From: CAIWTU01 sp963815135
GTDB lineage: Bacteria > Desulfobacterota > Desulfuromonadia > Geobacterales > Geobacteraceae
Assembly (NCBI GenBank): GCA_963815135.1
Contig: CAWFFO010000006.1
Coordinates: forward strand, 434,001-498,000
DNA length: 64,000 nucleotides
Direction: 5' to 3'
The notes beneath the pieces are model-generated. The model was not told the DNA's origin. It ran no database searches and saw only the letters and a program-made list of their open reading frames with translations. Position numbers and translations under genes: made by a program. This document shows, piece after piece, positions 35,451 to 43,719 of the stretch; the first letter of the stretch is position 1; the number at the start of each line of letters is the position of its first letter.

Positions 35451-35657
35451 ATGAAAAAACTGATTTCGTTAGCTCTGTGCCTTATGATCGCCTTGGCTTT
35501 TACCGCCGGTTGCAAGAAGAAAACCGAGGAAGCTCCTGCACCTGCACCTGAAGCAACGGCTCCTGCAACTCAGGCTCCGATGTCTTCTGCAAAGGCTCCT
35601 GAAGCAGCTCCTGCTCCTGAAGCAGCTCCTGCTCCTGCTCCTGCCGAGTCGAAGTAA
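35451..35657 (+). CDS. Small Ala/Pro-rich lipoprotein, 68 aa
   Basis: ATG at 35451 follows AGAGGTGATAACGTCA. A signal peptide ends in the lipobox FTAGC, placing the lipidated Cys near residue 21, followed by KKK. The rest is almost only Ala, Pro and Glu (APAPEA-type repeats), which should be extended and unstructured. It has its own promoter and terminator. It may act as an envelope spacer or abundant small lipoprotein; function unknown. Confidence 0.75.
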   Translation: MKKLISLALCLMIALAFTAGCKKKTEEAPAPAPEATAPATQAPMSSAKAPEAAPAPEAAPAPAPAESK

Positions 35658-35688
35658 TCAAATTGTAACTTGCCTTTTATTAGGATGG

Positions 35689-35722
35689 AAAGCCTACAGA
35701 TTATTCTGTGGGCTTTTTTTAT
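35689..35722 (+). terminator. Intrinsic terminator of the small lipoprotein gene
   Basis: AAAGCCTACAG (35689-35699) pairs with CTGTGGGCTTT (35706-35716) with one mismatch, followed by a T-run. Confidence 0.85.
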
Positions 35723-35801
35723 AAATCCGCTTGACAAGCAATGCCTCGAATGTTAATAAAAAACGATAGTTTAGGCGAAATTAAGTATTATGGAGGATAG
35801 G

Positions 35802-36215
35802 GTGAACAGAACTTTGGCAATCATAAAACCAGATGCCGTGGAGAGGAATATCACCGGCAAAATCCTGGATAAAATCGAGTCCGCCGGTTTCAGTATAGCA
35901 GGGATGAAAAAGATCCGTCTCTCCAGATTGGATGCGGAAGGTTTTTACTATGTACACAAGGAGCGTCCTTTTTTCAACGACCTTTGCACTTTTATGTCCA
36001 GGGGAGCGGTCATTGTACTGGTACTGGAAAAAGAGAACGCCATACCGGAATGGCGCGGCCTTATGGGCGCCACGAATCCGGCGGCTGCTGAAGCGGGCAC
36101 AATCAGGAAGGAATTCGCTTCGAGTATTGAGGAGAATTGCGTGCACGGCTCAGATTCGCCTGAATCTGCTGCCTATGAAATTCCATATTTTTTCAGCCGG
36201 TTAGAACTTGTTTAA
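35802..36215 (+). CDS. ndk: Nucleoside diphosphate kinase
   Basis: I chose GTG at 35802 (MNRTLAIIKPDA) because GGAGG at 35792 is well spaced for it; ATG at 35790 would lie within that site. The 137-residue enzyme has the opening IIKPDAVERN, GAT-NPAAAEAGTIRKEFA and the active-site His in NCVHGSDSPE. It transfers the terminal phosphate of NTPs to NDPs through phospho-His. Confidence 0.93.
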   Translation: MNRTLAIIKPDAVERNITGKILDKIESAGFSIAGMKKIRLSRLDAEGFYYVHKERPFFNDLCTFMSRGAVIVLVLEKENAIPEWRGLMGATNPAAAEAGTIRKEFASSIEENCVHGSDSPESAAYEIPYFFSRLELV

Positions 36216-36230
36216 AAAAATCAGGGAAAA

Positions 36231-36257
36231 AAGGCCCTTCTCAAAGAAGGGCTTTTT
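36231..36257 (+). terminator. Intrinsic terminator after ndk
   Basis: AAGGCCCTTCT (36231-36241) pairs with AGAAGGGCTT (36245-36254), followed by TTT. It lies only 13 bp before the rlmN start, so rlmN needs readthrough or a start of transcription at or after this hairpin. Confidence 0.8.
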
Positions 36258-36269
36258 AATATCGGGAAT

Positions 36270-37313
36270 ATGCAAAAAGCTGATTTGAAAAACTTCAGTC
36301 TGGAAGAGCTTGAATTATTTTTACAGGACCTTGGAAAGGAAAAATATCGGGCCAAACAGATTTTCAAGTGGATGTACCAGAAGAACGCAACTGTATTTGA
36401 CGAAATGTCAAATCTGTCGAAGGATTTCCGCAACGAACTTTCTTCACGGGCGTTCATAAGCTCCATTAGACCGGAGGTCGAGGAATCATCTTCCGACGGC
36501 ACCAGGAAGTACCTGTTCCGTCTTTCCGACAATAGATGCGTAGAGTCGGTGCTGATTCCCGATGAAGGGCGGAATACACTGTGCATTTCGAGCCAGGTCG
36601 GATGCGCGATGGGTTGCACATTCTGCCTGACCGGCAGTTTCAGACTGGAGCGCAATCTGACATGTGCCGAGATAGTAAACCAGGTTTGTGCCGTAAAAAA
36701 GGAACAGGAGATCCGCAATATAGTGTTCATGGGCATGGGAGAGCCTCTGGCAAACCTGGAAAGTGTAATAAAAGCCATCAGAATACTTATCAGTGATGAT
36801 GGCCTGCAGTTTTCAAACCGCAGGGTAACAGTTTCAACTTCGGGTCTTGTGCCGGAAATGAAAATCCTGGGAGAGTCGGTAACGGTGAATCTGGCCGTTT
36901 CACTCAATGCAACCACCGATGAACAGCGTAATGTATTGATGCCGGTCAACAGGAAGTACCCGCTTCGTGAACTTCTGGCGGCATGCAGACAGTTCCCTCT
37001 GCCCTCAAGGAGAATGATAACTTTCGAATATGTCCTGATAGGGGGCGTAAACGACTCACTTGATGACGTGAAAAGATTCGTGAAGCTCATTCATGGAATT
37101 CCCGTCAAGGTGAATTTGATCCCTTTTAATGAATACGAAGGGTGTGCATACAAAAGCCCCGGACAGGATTCCATTGACCGTTTTCACAAATACCTTCTGG
37201 ACAAGAACATAACGGTCATTACGCGCTCCAGCCGGGGTGGTGATATTTCAGCTGCCTGTGGACAGCTCAAAGGAAAGCTGGAGAAACGGCAGGTGCCGGT
37301 TGATGGTGAATGA
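36270..37313 (+). CDS. rlmN: 23S rRNA (adenine2503-C2)-methyltransferase, radical SAM
   Basis: A 347-residue radical SAM enzyme. It has the CxxxCxxC iron-sulfur motif in CAMGCTFCLTG, GMGEPLANLE, and the second methyl-carrying Cys near the C-terminus (SAACGQL). It methylates A2503 of 23S rRNA and also A37 of some tRNAs. The ribosome site (GGGA) is weak, and a terminator hairpin sits directly upstream. Confidence 0.95.
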   Translation: MQKADLKNFSLEELELFLQDLGKEKYRAKQIFKWMYQKNATVFDEMSNLSKDFRNELSSRAFISSIRPEVEESSSDGTRKYLFRLSDNRCVESVLIPDEGRNTLCISSQVGCAMGCTFCLTGSFRLERNLTCAEIVNQVCAVKKEQEIRNIVFMGMGEPLANLESVIKAIRILISDDGLQFSNRRVTVSTSGLVPEMKILGESVTVNLAVSLNATTDEQRNVLMPVNRKYPLRELLAACRQFPLPSRRMITFEYVLIGGVNDSLDDVKRFVKLIHGIPVKVNLIPFNEYEGCAYKSPGQDSIDRFHKYLLDKNITVITRSSRGGDISAACGQLKGKLEKRQVPVDGE

Positions 37314-37354
37314 AATAATTGATCAAATTCTTCAGGATTTCTGACGGAGGGAGA

Positions 37355-38218
37355 ATGGACGAAAATATTATAGGGGTAATCGGAGGAAGCGGGCTTTATG
37401 AGCTGGACGGGCTGGAAGGGGTCAGCCAGGTTAAGCTAGAAACGCCGTTCGGCTCGCCGTCGGATGAATTTATAACCGGGGTTCTGGGAGGGGTTAAAAT
37501 GGTGTTTCTCCCACGGCACGGCAGGGGACACAGGCTCCTCCCCTCTGAAGTCAACTACCGGGCGAATATCTACGGGATGAAAAAACTCGGAGTAACCCAT
37601 CTCGTTTCAGTTTCCGCGGTCGGCAGCATGAAGACGGAGATCGCTCCCGGGCACATCGTGATTCCGGACCAGTTTATCGACCGCACCAGTGGATCGAGAA
37701 AAAATACTTTTTTCGGTAACGGCATTGTTGCCCACGTGCAGTTTGCGGACCCTGTCTGTCCGAATCTAGGCGATACACTGTTCAATGCAGCGACGGAAGC
37801 AGGGGCCACGGCCCATCGTGGAGGAACATACATCTGTATGGAGGGCCCCGCTTTTTCAACCCGCGCTGAATCGAACATGTACCGTTCCTTCGGGGTTTCC
37901 GTGATCGGTATGACGAATATCCCTGAAGCTAAACTTGCCCGTGAGGCGGAAATCTGTTATGGGGTAATAGCTCTGGCTACGGATTATGACTGTTGGCATG
38001 AATCGCATGAAGATGTTTCTGTCGATGCGATCCTAGCAATAATCAGGCATAACGTTTCAATGGCCAAGACAATAATCAAAAATGCCGTCGGAAAAATCAA
38101 AGCTGAAAGGAATTGTTCTTGCTCAACTGCAATGCAGTATGCCATCATCACTGACAGGTCGGTAATTTCCGATCAGAGCAGGGCGAATCTGGATATTATT
38201 ATCGGAAAATACCTTTGA
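37355..38218 (+). CDS. mtnP: S-methyl-5'-thioadenosine phosphorylase
   Basis: I chose ATG at 37355, preceded by GGAGGGAGA; the frame is open from 37319. The 287-residue purine phosphorylase has the phosphate loop GGSGLYE, LPRHGRGH, ICMEGPAFSTRAES and the substrate-specific MTNIPEAKLARE plus ATDYDCW. It splits methylthioadenosine for methionine salvage. The TDYD motif also occurs in related inosine/guanosine phosphorylases, so substrate choice should be treated with some care. Confidence 0.9.
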   Translation: MDENIIGVIGGSGLYELDGLEGVSQVKLETPFGSPSDEFITGVLGGVKMVFLPRHGRGHRLLPSEVNYRANIYGMKKLGVTHLVSVSAVGSMKTEIAPGHIVIPDQFIDRTSGSRKNTFFGNGIVAHVQFADPVCPNLGDTLFNAATEAGATAHRGGTYICMEGPAFSTRAESNMYRSFGVSVIGMTNIPEAKLAREAEICYGVIALATDYDCWHESHEDVSVDAILAIIRHNVSMAKTIIKNAVGKIKAERNCSCSTAMQYAIITDRSVISDQSRANLDIIIGKYL

Positions 38219-38331
38219 TCCAAATAGTAGCAAGTTCGACAGAGAGATGAAGGACATCAACGGTTTGAAGCCTTTCCCTTCAATCACAGAAAGTTGAAGC
38301 GCTGCTGACTGACAATAAAGGAGAGCATTTG

Positions 38332-39240
38332 ATGAGTATTCTTGTAGTGGGTTCGGTTGCCTTCGATTCCATCGAGACCCCTTTCGGCAAGGTGAAGAAC
38401 GTACTTGGAGGTTCTGCTGTCTATTTTTCCACTTCGGCGAGTTTCTTTACAGATGTGAATCTGGTGGCCGTGGTGGGTGAAGATTTTCCTCAGGAGCATA
38501 TCGACTTCCTTTCATCACGCAACATTGATCTGCAGGGCCTGACAAGAGATCGCGGCGAGACCTTCCAATGGGAAGGAAAATACGGTTATGACCTCAACGA
38601 GGCACAGACACTGGCAACGCGCCTCAATGTATTTGAGAAATTCAAGCCGAGAATTCCGGACTCTTATGCCGGTGCCGATTATATTTTCCTCGCGAACATA
38701 GATCCCGATCTGCAGATGGATGTTTTGAGCCAGGTCAACAGCCCGAAGATAATTGCCAGTGACACGATGAACTACTGGATCTCGTCAAAGCATGACTCTC
38801 TTCGTAAGGTGATTGGTAAAGTCGATATTCTGATCATAAACGAAGCGGAAGCCAGACAGTTCTCCCAGGAGCCCAATCTTGTCAGGGCTGCCAGGAAAAT
38901 GCTCGATCTGGGGGTTAAAACACTGATCATAAAACGCGGTGAGTATGGTGTCCTGATGTTCACCCAGACCTCAATTTTCGCTGCTCCTGCCTACCCCCTG
39001 GAAGAAGTTTTCGACCCTACCGGAGCGGGAGACACCTTTGCCGGAGGTTTCATGGGATACCTTGCGAACACCGGTGATACTTCCGATGCCGGGATCCGCC
39101 AGGCCATAATATTCGGAAGCGTCATGGCTTCCTTCACAGTGGAAGACTTCAGCCTGAACCGGCTGAAGAAGCTGAGCTACAAGGAAATTGAAGAACGATA
39201 CCGCGGCATTAAGGCAATGACACATTTCGAGGGGCTCTAA
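38332..39240 (+). CDS. PfkB-family carbohydrate/nucleoside kinase
   Basis: I chose ATG at 38332, with AAGGAGAG upstream. The 302-residue product has the ribokinase-family N-terminal glycine motif (VLGGSAVYFS) and the C-terminal DPTGAGDTFAGGFMG with the catalytic Asp. Its place after mtnP suggests a role in nucleoside or sugar salvage, for example an adenosine-type kinase, but the substrate cannot be read from sequence. Confidence 0.88.
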   Translation: MSILVVGSVAFDSIETPFGKVKNVLGGSAVYFSTSASFFTDVNLVAVVGEDFPQEHIDFLSSRNIDLQGLTRDRGETFQWEGKYGYDLNEAQTLATRLNVFEKFKPRIPDSYAGADYIFLANIDPDLQMDVLSQVNSPKIIASDTMNYWISSKHDSLRKVIGKVDILIINEAEARQFSQEPNLVRAARKMLDLGVKTLIIKRGEYGVLMFTQTSIFAAPAYPLEEVFDPTGAGDTFAGGFMGYLANTGDTSDAGIRQAIIFGSVMASFTVEDFSLNRLKKLSYKEIEERYRGIKAMTHFEGL

Positions 39241-39312
39241 AAAGAGTCCTTTCGCTTGCCGAACCCTTCAAATCAATTTTGCAATTCAACTGAAAGCGTA
39301 AAGGTGGTCCGA

Positions 39313-40059
39313 ATGAAATATCTGTTGCCATTTTTTTTCATTATGACTGTTATTCTTTCATCATGTGCCACAAGCGAATCAACTAAAAAAGAACTGACCT
39401 ATCATTACGAGATGGGCATGTCATATCTGGGCGAGAATAACCTGACGAGCGCGCTCATTGAATTGACAGAAGCCGAAAAACTGTCTCCTGATAACCCGGA
39501 TGTCCTGCATTCCCTGGGGTGTGCCTACTACAGAAAAAAGAAATACGAAATTGCCGAACAGAAATTTCTCAAAGCCATCTCACTGAAACCAGACTTTTCC
39601 ATGGCAAGAAACAACCTTGGACTGGACTATATGGCGATGAAGAGATGGAATGACGCCCTGCAACAATTCAAGATCGCATCGAATGACATATTTTACCAGG
39701 GACAGGAATCCGCGACTATAAATCTTGGCAGGGTGTATTATGAGAAAGGCGAATATAACCAGGCTCTTGCAATTTTACGATCGGAAGTTGCCTCCAACCC
39801 GAAAAACTCTGCCGCGAGATTTTATCTCGGCAGGACTTATGACCTTATGAATAAAACGGAACTCGCTGTCGATGAGTATAAAATGTCAATCATGCTGTTC
39901 AAAGACAATGACGAGGCAAACTATTACCTTGGGCTTGCCTATCAGAAGATGAAAAACACTGATGCGGCAGTGGCGGCATTTCGGGAGGTCGTCAGGATTG
40001 CGCCGGATTCCGAACACGGACTCCTTTCCAGAGAGTATCTGGATACTTTGAAACATTGA
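39313..40059 (+). CDS. TPR-repeat lipoprotein (PilW/PilF-like)
   Basis: I chose ATG at 39313 with AAGGTGG upstream. The signal peptide ends in the lipobox ILSSC (Cys at about 17). At least five tetratricopeptide repeats follow (for example NPDVLHSLGCAYYRKKKYEIA). This matches the layout of type IV pilus pilotins (PilW/PilF) and general TPR lipoproteins. No pilus gene is present nearby, so the role is open. The RodZ-like gene starts 2 bp after its stop. Confidence 0.82.
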   Translation: MKYLLPFFFIMTVILSSCATSESTKKELTYHYEMGMSYLGENNLTSALIELTEAEKLSPDNPDVLHSLGCAYYRKKKYEIAEQKFLKAISLKPDFSMARNNLGLDYMAMKRWNDALQQFKIASNDIFYQGQESATINLGRVYYEKGEYNQALAILRSEVASNPKNSAARFYLGRTYDLMNKTELAVDEYKMSIMLFKDNDEANYYLGLAYQKMKNTDAAVAAFREVVRIAPDSEHGLLSREYLDTLKH

Positions 40060-40061
40060 AT

Positions 40062-40933
40062 ATGCGGAATGATTCCATTTCTCCAGATATGGAAGGGAAG
40101 CCCATTGGAACGATCCTGAAGGAAGCGCGGAATCCGGCGGACTGTCCCTCGATGACGCGGTGCGGATCACACGTATCGGGAAGTCCTATCTGCGTGCTTT
40201 GGAGGAAGGGCGCTTTGACAGGCTTCCGAACGACGCGTATGTAAAGGGGTTTCTCAGGGTATATGCGACATATCTCAAGCTCCCCGAAGACGAAATCATT
40301 CATGCCTATGAAAAATGTCTTTCTGACAAATGTCCGTGCAATGATGACTTGGCACCTCAGACCGGGAAAGAGCAAATCCACAAAAACGGTTTCAAAATTC
40401 CCTTCAAACGGGTATATCCGGTATTTTTCGTCTTTGCCTTGATTGCGGTTTCTGCATACTTGATTACCGTTCCGGCAGATAAAGATGTTGAGATTCAGGT
40501 CAGCAAAAATCCGAATGCGAAAAATCCCGCTGCTGTAACCGGCAATGCCGATGTTCCCGCGGTTTCTGAACCCAGGGTGAAACAGGCAGATAACAAAGCT
40601 CCGGCAAATGAAGGTGAAGAAGTGAAAATGAAAGGAACGGACAGAGATGCCGGGTCTGTCGATAACCTTCAACCGGTGTCCAAAGGTCTGGTTTTGAAAA
40701 TTAAAGTCGTTGAAGATGGCTGGCTGGATGTTACAATCGATGATGCGGTTACGCAGCATTACGAACTGAAATCCGGAGACATGATCGAGTGGAAAGGGGA
40801 CAGGGACTTTACTCTTGATGTTGGCAATGCCGGAGGGATCGAAGCGGAACTGAACGGAAAAACATTGAAGCCTTTCGGAAAGATCGGTGAGACCGCCCAT
40901 ATAGTTCTCAACTCAAGTGGAGTACAGGATTGA
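40062..40933 (+). pseudogene. RodZ-like HTH/DUF4115 membrane protein with one single-base deletion
   Basis: ATG at 40062 starts MRNDSISPDMEGKPIGTILKE, but around 40130 the frame must shift by one base (CGGGAATCC written as CGGAATCC) to continue ESGGLSLDDAVRITRIGKSY and LRALEEGRFDRLPNDAYVKG. A TM helix (YPVFFVFALIAVSAYLI), a linker and a DUF4115 domain follow. Corrected length is about 290 residues. RodZ-type proteins connect the MreB cytoskeleton to cell shape. The rest is well preserved, so an isolated homopolymer error is likely; a recent real mutation is possible. Confidence 0.8.
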
Positions 40934-41023
40934 TAAGGAAGTTTTTCCCGCGCTGCTTCTTGACAGGCTTCGCGGTGGTGCTACACTTGAAAGCGAGTAA
41001 TTTCAGATAATTCGGGTGATAAT

Positions 41024-41404
41024 TTGGCAAAAAATGCGGCAAGAATTCTGATTGTTGATGACGAAGAAAATGCACGGATGGCGCTTGCCAGGCTCCTGGC
41101 AAAAGAAGGATTTCTGGTGGACAGCGTTGCAAACGGGTATGAGGCTTTGAATTACCTGCGGCAGCAGGTTGTGAACATAATAGTCACCGACATCAATATG
41201 CCGGAGATGGATGGTATTACATTCCTTCGTGAACTGAACAAGAATTTTCCGAAAATGAACGTCATCATGATAACTGCCTATGGCGGTGTCGAGTCATACC
41301 TCGAAGCCATGAATCTGGGCGCTTTCGAATACATCAACAAACCGGTTAAAATAGATGAGCTGAAGCTCATATTGAAAAAGGTCTTACGGGAAACCGTCCA
41401 TTAA
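41024..41404 (+). CDS. Single-domain response regulator
   Basis: The TTG start at 41024 follows GGGTGATAAT. The 126-residue product is a lone receiver: acidic pair VDDEEN, phospho-Asp in IIVTDINMPEMDG, Thr in IMITAYGG and Lys in INKPVK. Without an output domain it probably acts by protein contact or phosphorelay. It is followed closely by a universal stress protein gene. Confidence 0.92.
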   Translation: MAKNAARILIVDDEENARMALARLLAKEGFLVDSVANGYEALNYLRQQVVNIIVTDINMPEMDGITFLRELNKNFPKMNVIMITAYGGVESYLEAMNLGAFEYINKPVKIDELKLILKKVLRETVH

Positions 41405-41428
41405 TTCCGCAACCGAAGGGAGCATGTT

Positions 41429-41884
41429 ATGAAAGAGTTCAAGAAGATACTTTTTGCCACCGACTTTTCCGATATTTCCGGATATGCATTTGGTTATGCC
41501 GCGAGCCTGGCGAAAAAGTTCAATTCCCGTCTGATTATCATGCACGTCATAAACGAACCGGTCGATCTGCGCGGCTTCTACGTTCCGCACATTTCATTTG
41601 ATACGATCGAGCGCGAAATAGCATTGAGTGCGGAAAAGATGATGGACAAATTCTGCGACCAGAACTTGAGCAATTATGACAATTTCGAAAAGTTCACGGT
41701 GTCCGGCATACCTTATGAAGAGATTCTCAAGAAGGCGGAATCGGAAAAAGTCGATCTCATTGTATTGGGAACACACGGTCGCGCGGGTATCGATCACCTG
41801 CTTTTCGGAAGCACAGCCGAGAGAGTTGTGAGAAAAGCAGTCTGCCCTGTCCTGACGGTGCGTCCCGAGGAAAGCGGCGCCTGA
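41429..41884 (+). CDS. Universal stress protein (UspA family)
   Basis: A 151-residue single Usp domain. It begins KKILFATDFSDIS and has the ATP-binding motif GTHGRAGIDHLLFGSTAE (G-x2-G-x9-G-S/T), so it is of the nucleotide-binding type. GAAGGGAGC precedes the ATG; a terminator follows. Confidence 0.93.
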   Translation: MKEFKKILFATDFSDISGYAFGYAASLAKKFNSRLIIMHVINEPVDLRGFYVPHISFDTIEREIALSAEKMMDKFCDQNLSNYDNFEKFTVSGIPYEEILKKAESEKVDLIVLGTHGRAGIDHLLFGSTAERVVRKAVCPVLTVRPEESGA

Positions 41885-41919
41885 ATAAACTGCTGGTGGC
41901 GTAACGATGGGGTGAAATA

Positions 41920-41947
41920 AAGGCAGCTGATAAAAGCTGCCTTTTTT
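41920..41947 (+). terminator. Intrinsic terminator after the universal stress gene
   Basis: AGGCAGCT (41921-41928) pairs with AGCTGCCT (41935-41942) around GATAAA, followed by TTTTT. Confidence 0.9.
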
Positions 41948-42051
41948 AATGTTGCATGAAATTTCTGATCCGGTATATTAGGTTCAAAATATTCATGAAG
42001 TTCATAAAAGCGATTTGCAACTTTATGTGTTTAAGTTGAAGGAAACATGCA

Positions 42052-43239
42052 ATGAAAGCATCTGAAAAAAGTACGATTCTTGTTGTCGATGATGAAAAGG
42101 TGAACCTTGATCTCATCTCTATACTCCTTCGAAATCGCGGTTTCGGAACACTGGTGGCGTCCAATGCCCTGGAAGCCCTGTCCATAATAGAAGCAGAAAA
42201 ACCGGACCTGGCCATCGTAGATTACATGATGCCGGGAATGGACGGGTTTTCCGCACTCAAGGAAATAAGGCGCCGGTTTCCGGAAACCTATGTGATCATG
42301 TTCACCGGCAAAGGCAGCGAGGAAATTGCTGTAGAACTGATGAAAGCCGGAGCCTCGGACTATATCCTGAAACCTTTTGTCAATAAGGATCTTATCGAAA
42401 GGGTGCAGAAGGTCCTCCAGATCCGTCGGGTAGAGCTAAAGAACCGCGAATTGCTCCGGGAGAGGGAAAAGCTGCTGAGAGAAATCGAGGCATGGAACCG
42501 CGAGCTAGAAATGCGGGTACAGGAAAAAACCGCCGAACTGAAAAAAGCCCAGGCTGAGATCATCCAGACGGAGAAACTGTCTACCCTCGGGTTTTTTTCA
42601 GCGGGTATGGCTCACGAGATAAGAAATCCGCTGAATTCCATCTCTCTTTTCGTGCAGCTGATTAAGAGCGGCATGGAAGAACCTGAAAAGCTGGAATACA
42701 CGGAAAAGATCATGAAAGAAATAGCGCGCATTGACGGCATTCTGCGCAAACTGCTGGATGCGGTTAAACGTCCCAGGTTCGAAATCAGGGAGGTGCTGAT
42801 CGATAAAGTGATCGAAGATACCCTGGGGCTGTTCAAAGCGCGGATAGAGTTGCACAACATCCAGATAGAACGCGATTTTCGCAGGATACCTCCGCCGATA
42901 TCAGCTGATCCTCTTGAAATTGAGCAGATTTTCAGCAATCTTTTCGTCAATTCCATAGATGAAATGCATGAAGGCGGTAATTTGAAAGTCGTTCTTGACC
43001 ACGACGACAAGGATATCTTCATAAAAATATCTGATACCGGGAAAGGGATCCCGCAGGAAAACCTCAACAAAATATTTGACCCCTTCTTTACCACGAAAAA
43101 GATCGGTACCGGACTCGGCCTTTCGGTGGTTCTCCGCATCGTCAAAACATACCATGGCAGAATTGAAGCCGAGAGCAGGGACGGTAAAGGTACGACTTTC
43201 AATATCTCATTGCCCCTGGCCGACCTTGTGGCTCCATAA
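42052..43239 (+). CDS. Hybrid receiver-histidine kinase
   Basis: A 395-residue soluble protein with an N-terminal receiver (VDDEKV, AIVDYMMPGMDG, MFTGKG, LKPF), a coiled coil about 120-165, HisKA with MAHEIRNPLNS and the phospho-His, and HATPase (NLFVNSIDEM, DTGKGIP, FFTTKKIGTGLGLS). There is no membrane segment, so the input is likely phosphotransfer to its own receiver. It lies between two receiver-only genes. Confidence 0.93.
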   Translation: MKASEKSTILVVDDEKVNLDLISILLRNRGFGTLVASNALEALSIIEAEKPDLAIVDYMMPGMDGFSALKEIRRRFPETYVIMFTGKGSEEIAVELMKAGASDYILKPFVNKDLIERVQKVLQIRRVELKNRELLREREKLLREIEAWNRELEMRVQEKTAELKKAQAEIIQTEKLSTLGFFSAGMAHEIRNPLNSISLFVQLIKSGMEEPEKLEYTEKIMKEIARIDGILRKLLDAVKRPRFEIREVLIDKVIEDTLGLFKARIELHNIQIERDFRRIPPPISADPLEIEQIFSNLFVNSIDEMHEGGNLKVVLDHDDKDIFIKISDTGKGIPQENLNKIFDPFFTTKKIGTGLGLSVVLRIVKTYHGRIEAESRDGKGTTFNISLPLADLVAP

Positions 43240-43303
43240 TCCTTTGCCCTTTTCTTTCACGGCGTAATATTGTAGTATTTCCTGACTTGCTCCAGAGGTG
43301 TTC

Positions 43304-43708
43304 ATGGAAAACCGCCGCGCGAAAATTCTCATTATTGACGACGATCCCCTTTTTTTGAAGCTTATGTCGGAAGCCTTCATCGAGAATGGTTTCGAGGCAC
43401 AAACCGCCGCTGACGGCATAACGGGCATCAAGGCCTATCTGGACCATTATCCGGACGTGGTTATCTCCGATCTGATCATGCCGAATATGGGTGGAGTCAG
43501 TACCTGCCTCGAAATTACGCGTCTTGCAGGTGAAAGGGATCCCGTCATCATACTGATGACTTCCATGTTCTGGGAAAAACCCCATGAGCACAATCTTCCG
43601 GAGATGGGTGCCAGAGTGCATATTCCCAAATCCACCAAACCCCTGGATGTGGTGATTATCGTCGAGCAGCTCCTGTATCGCAAGAGCCTGCAAAAGAGTT
43701 CCTGTTAA
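43304..43708 (+). CDS. Single-domain response regulator
   Basis: I chose ATG at 43304, with AGAGGTG upstream. The 134-residue receiver has IDDDPL, VVISDLIMPNMGG (phospho-Asp), ILMTSM and an unusual IPKSTKP around the conserved Lys. It follows the hybrid kinase gene by about 65 bp and is a candidate target of it. Confidence 0.87.
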   Translation: MENRRAKILIIDDDPLFLKLMSEAFIENGFEAQTAADGITGIKAYLDHYPDVVISDLIMPNMGGVSTCLEITRLAGERDPVIILMTSMFWEKPHEHNLPEMGARVHIPKSTKPLDVVIIVEQLLYRKSLQKSSC

Positions 43709-43719
43709 GGTCGTTCACG

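Noticed and set aside
36221..37090. Long minus-strand frame opposite rlmN
   Set aside because: The sense strand encodes a clear radical SAM enzyme; the antisense frame has shadow-like Ser/Arg-rich composition.
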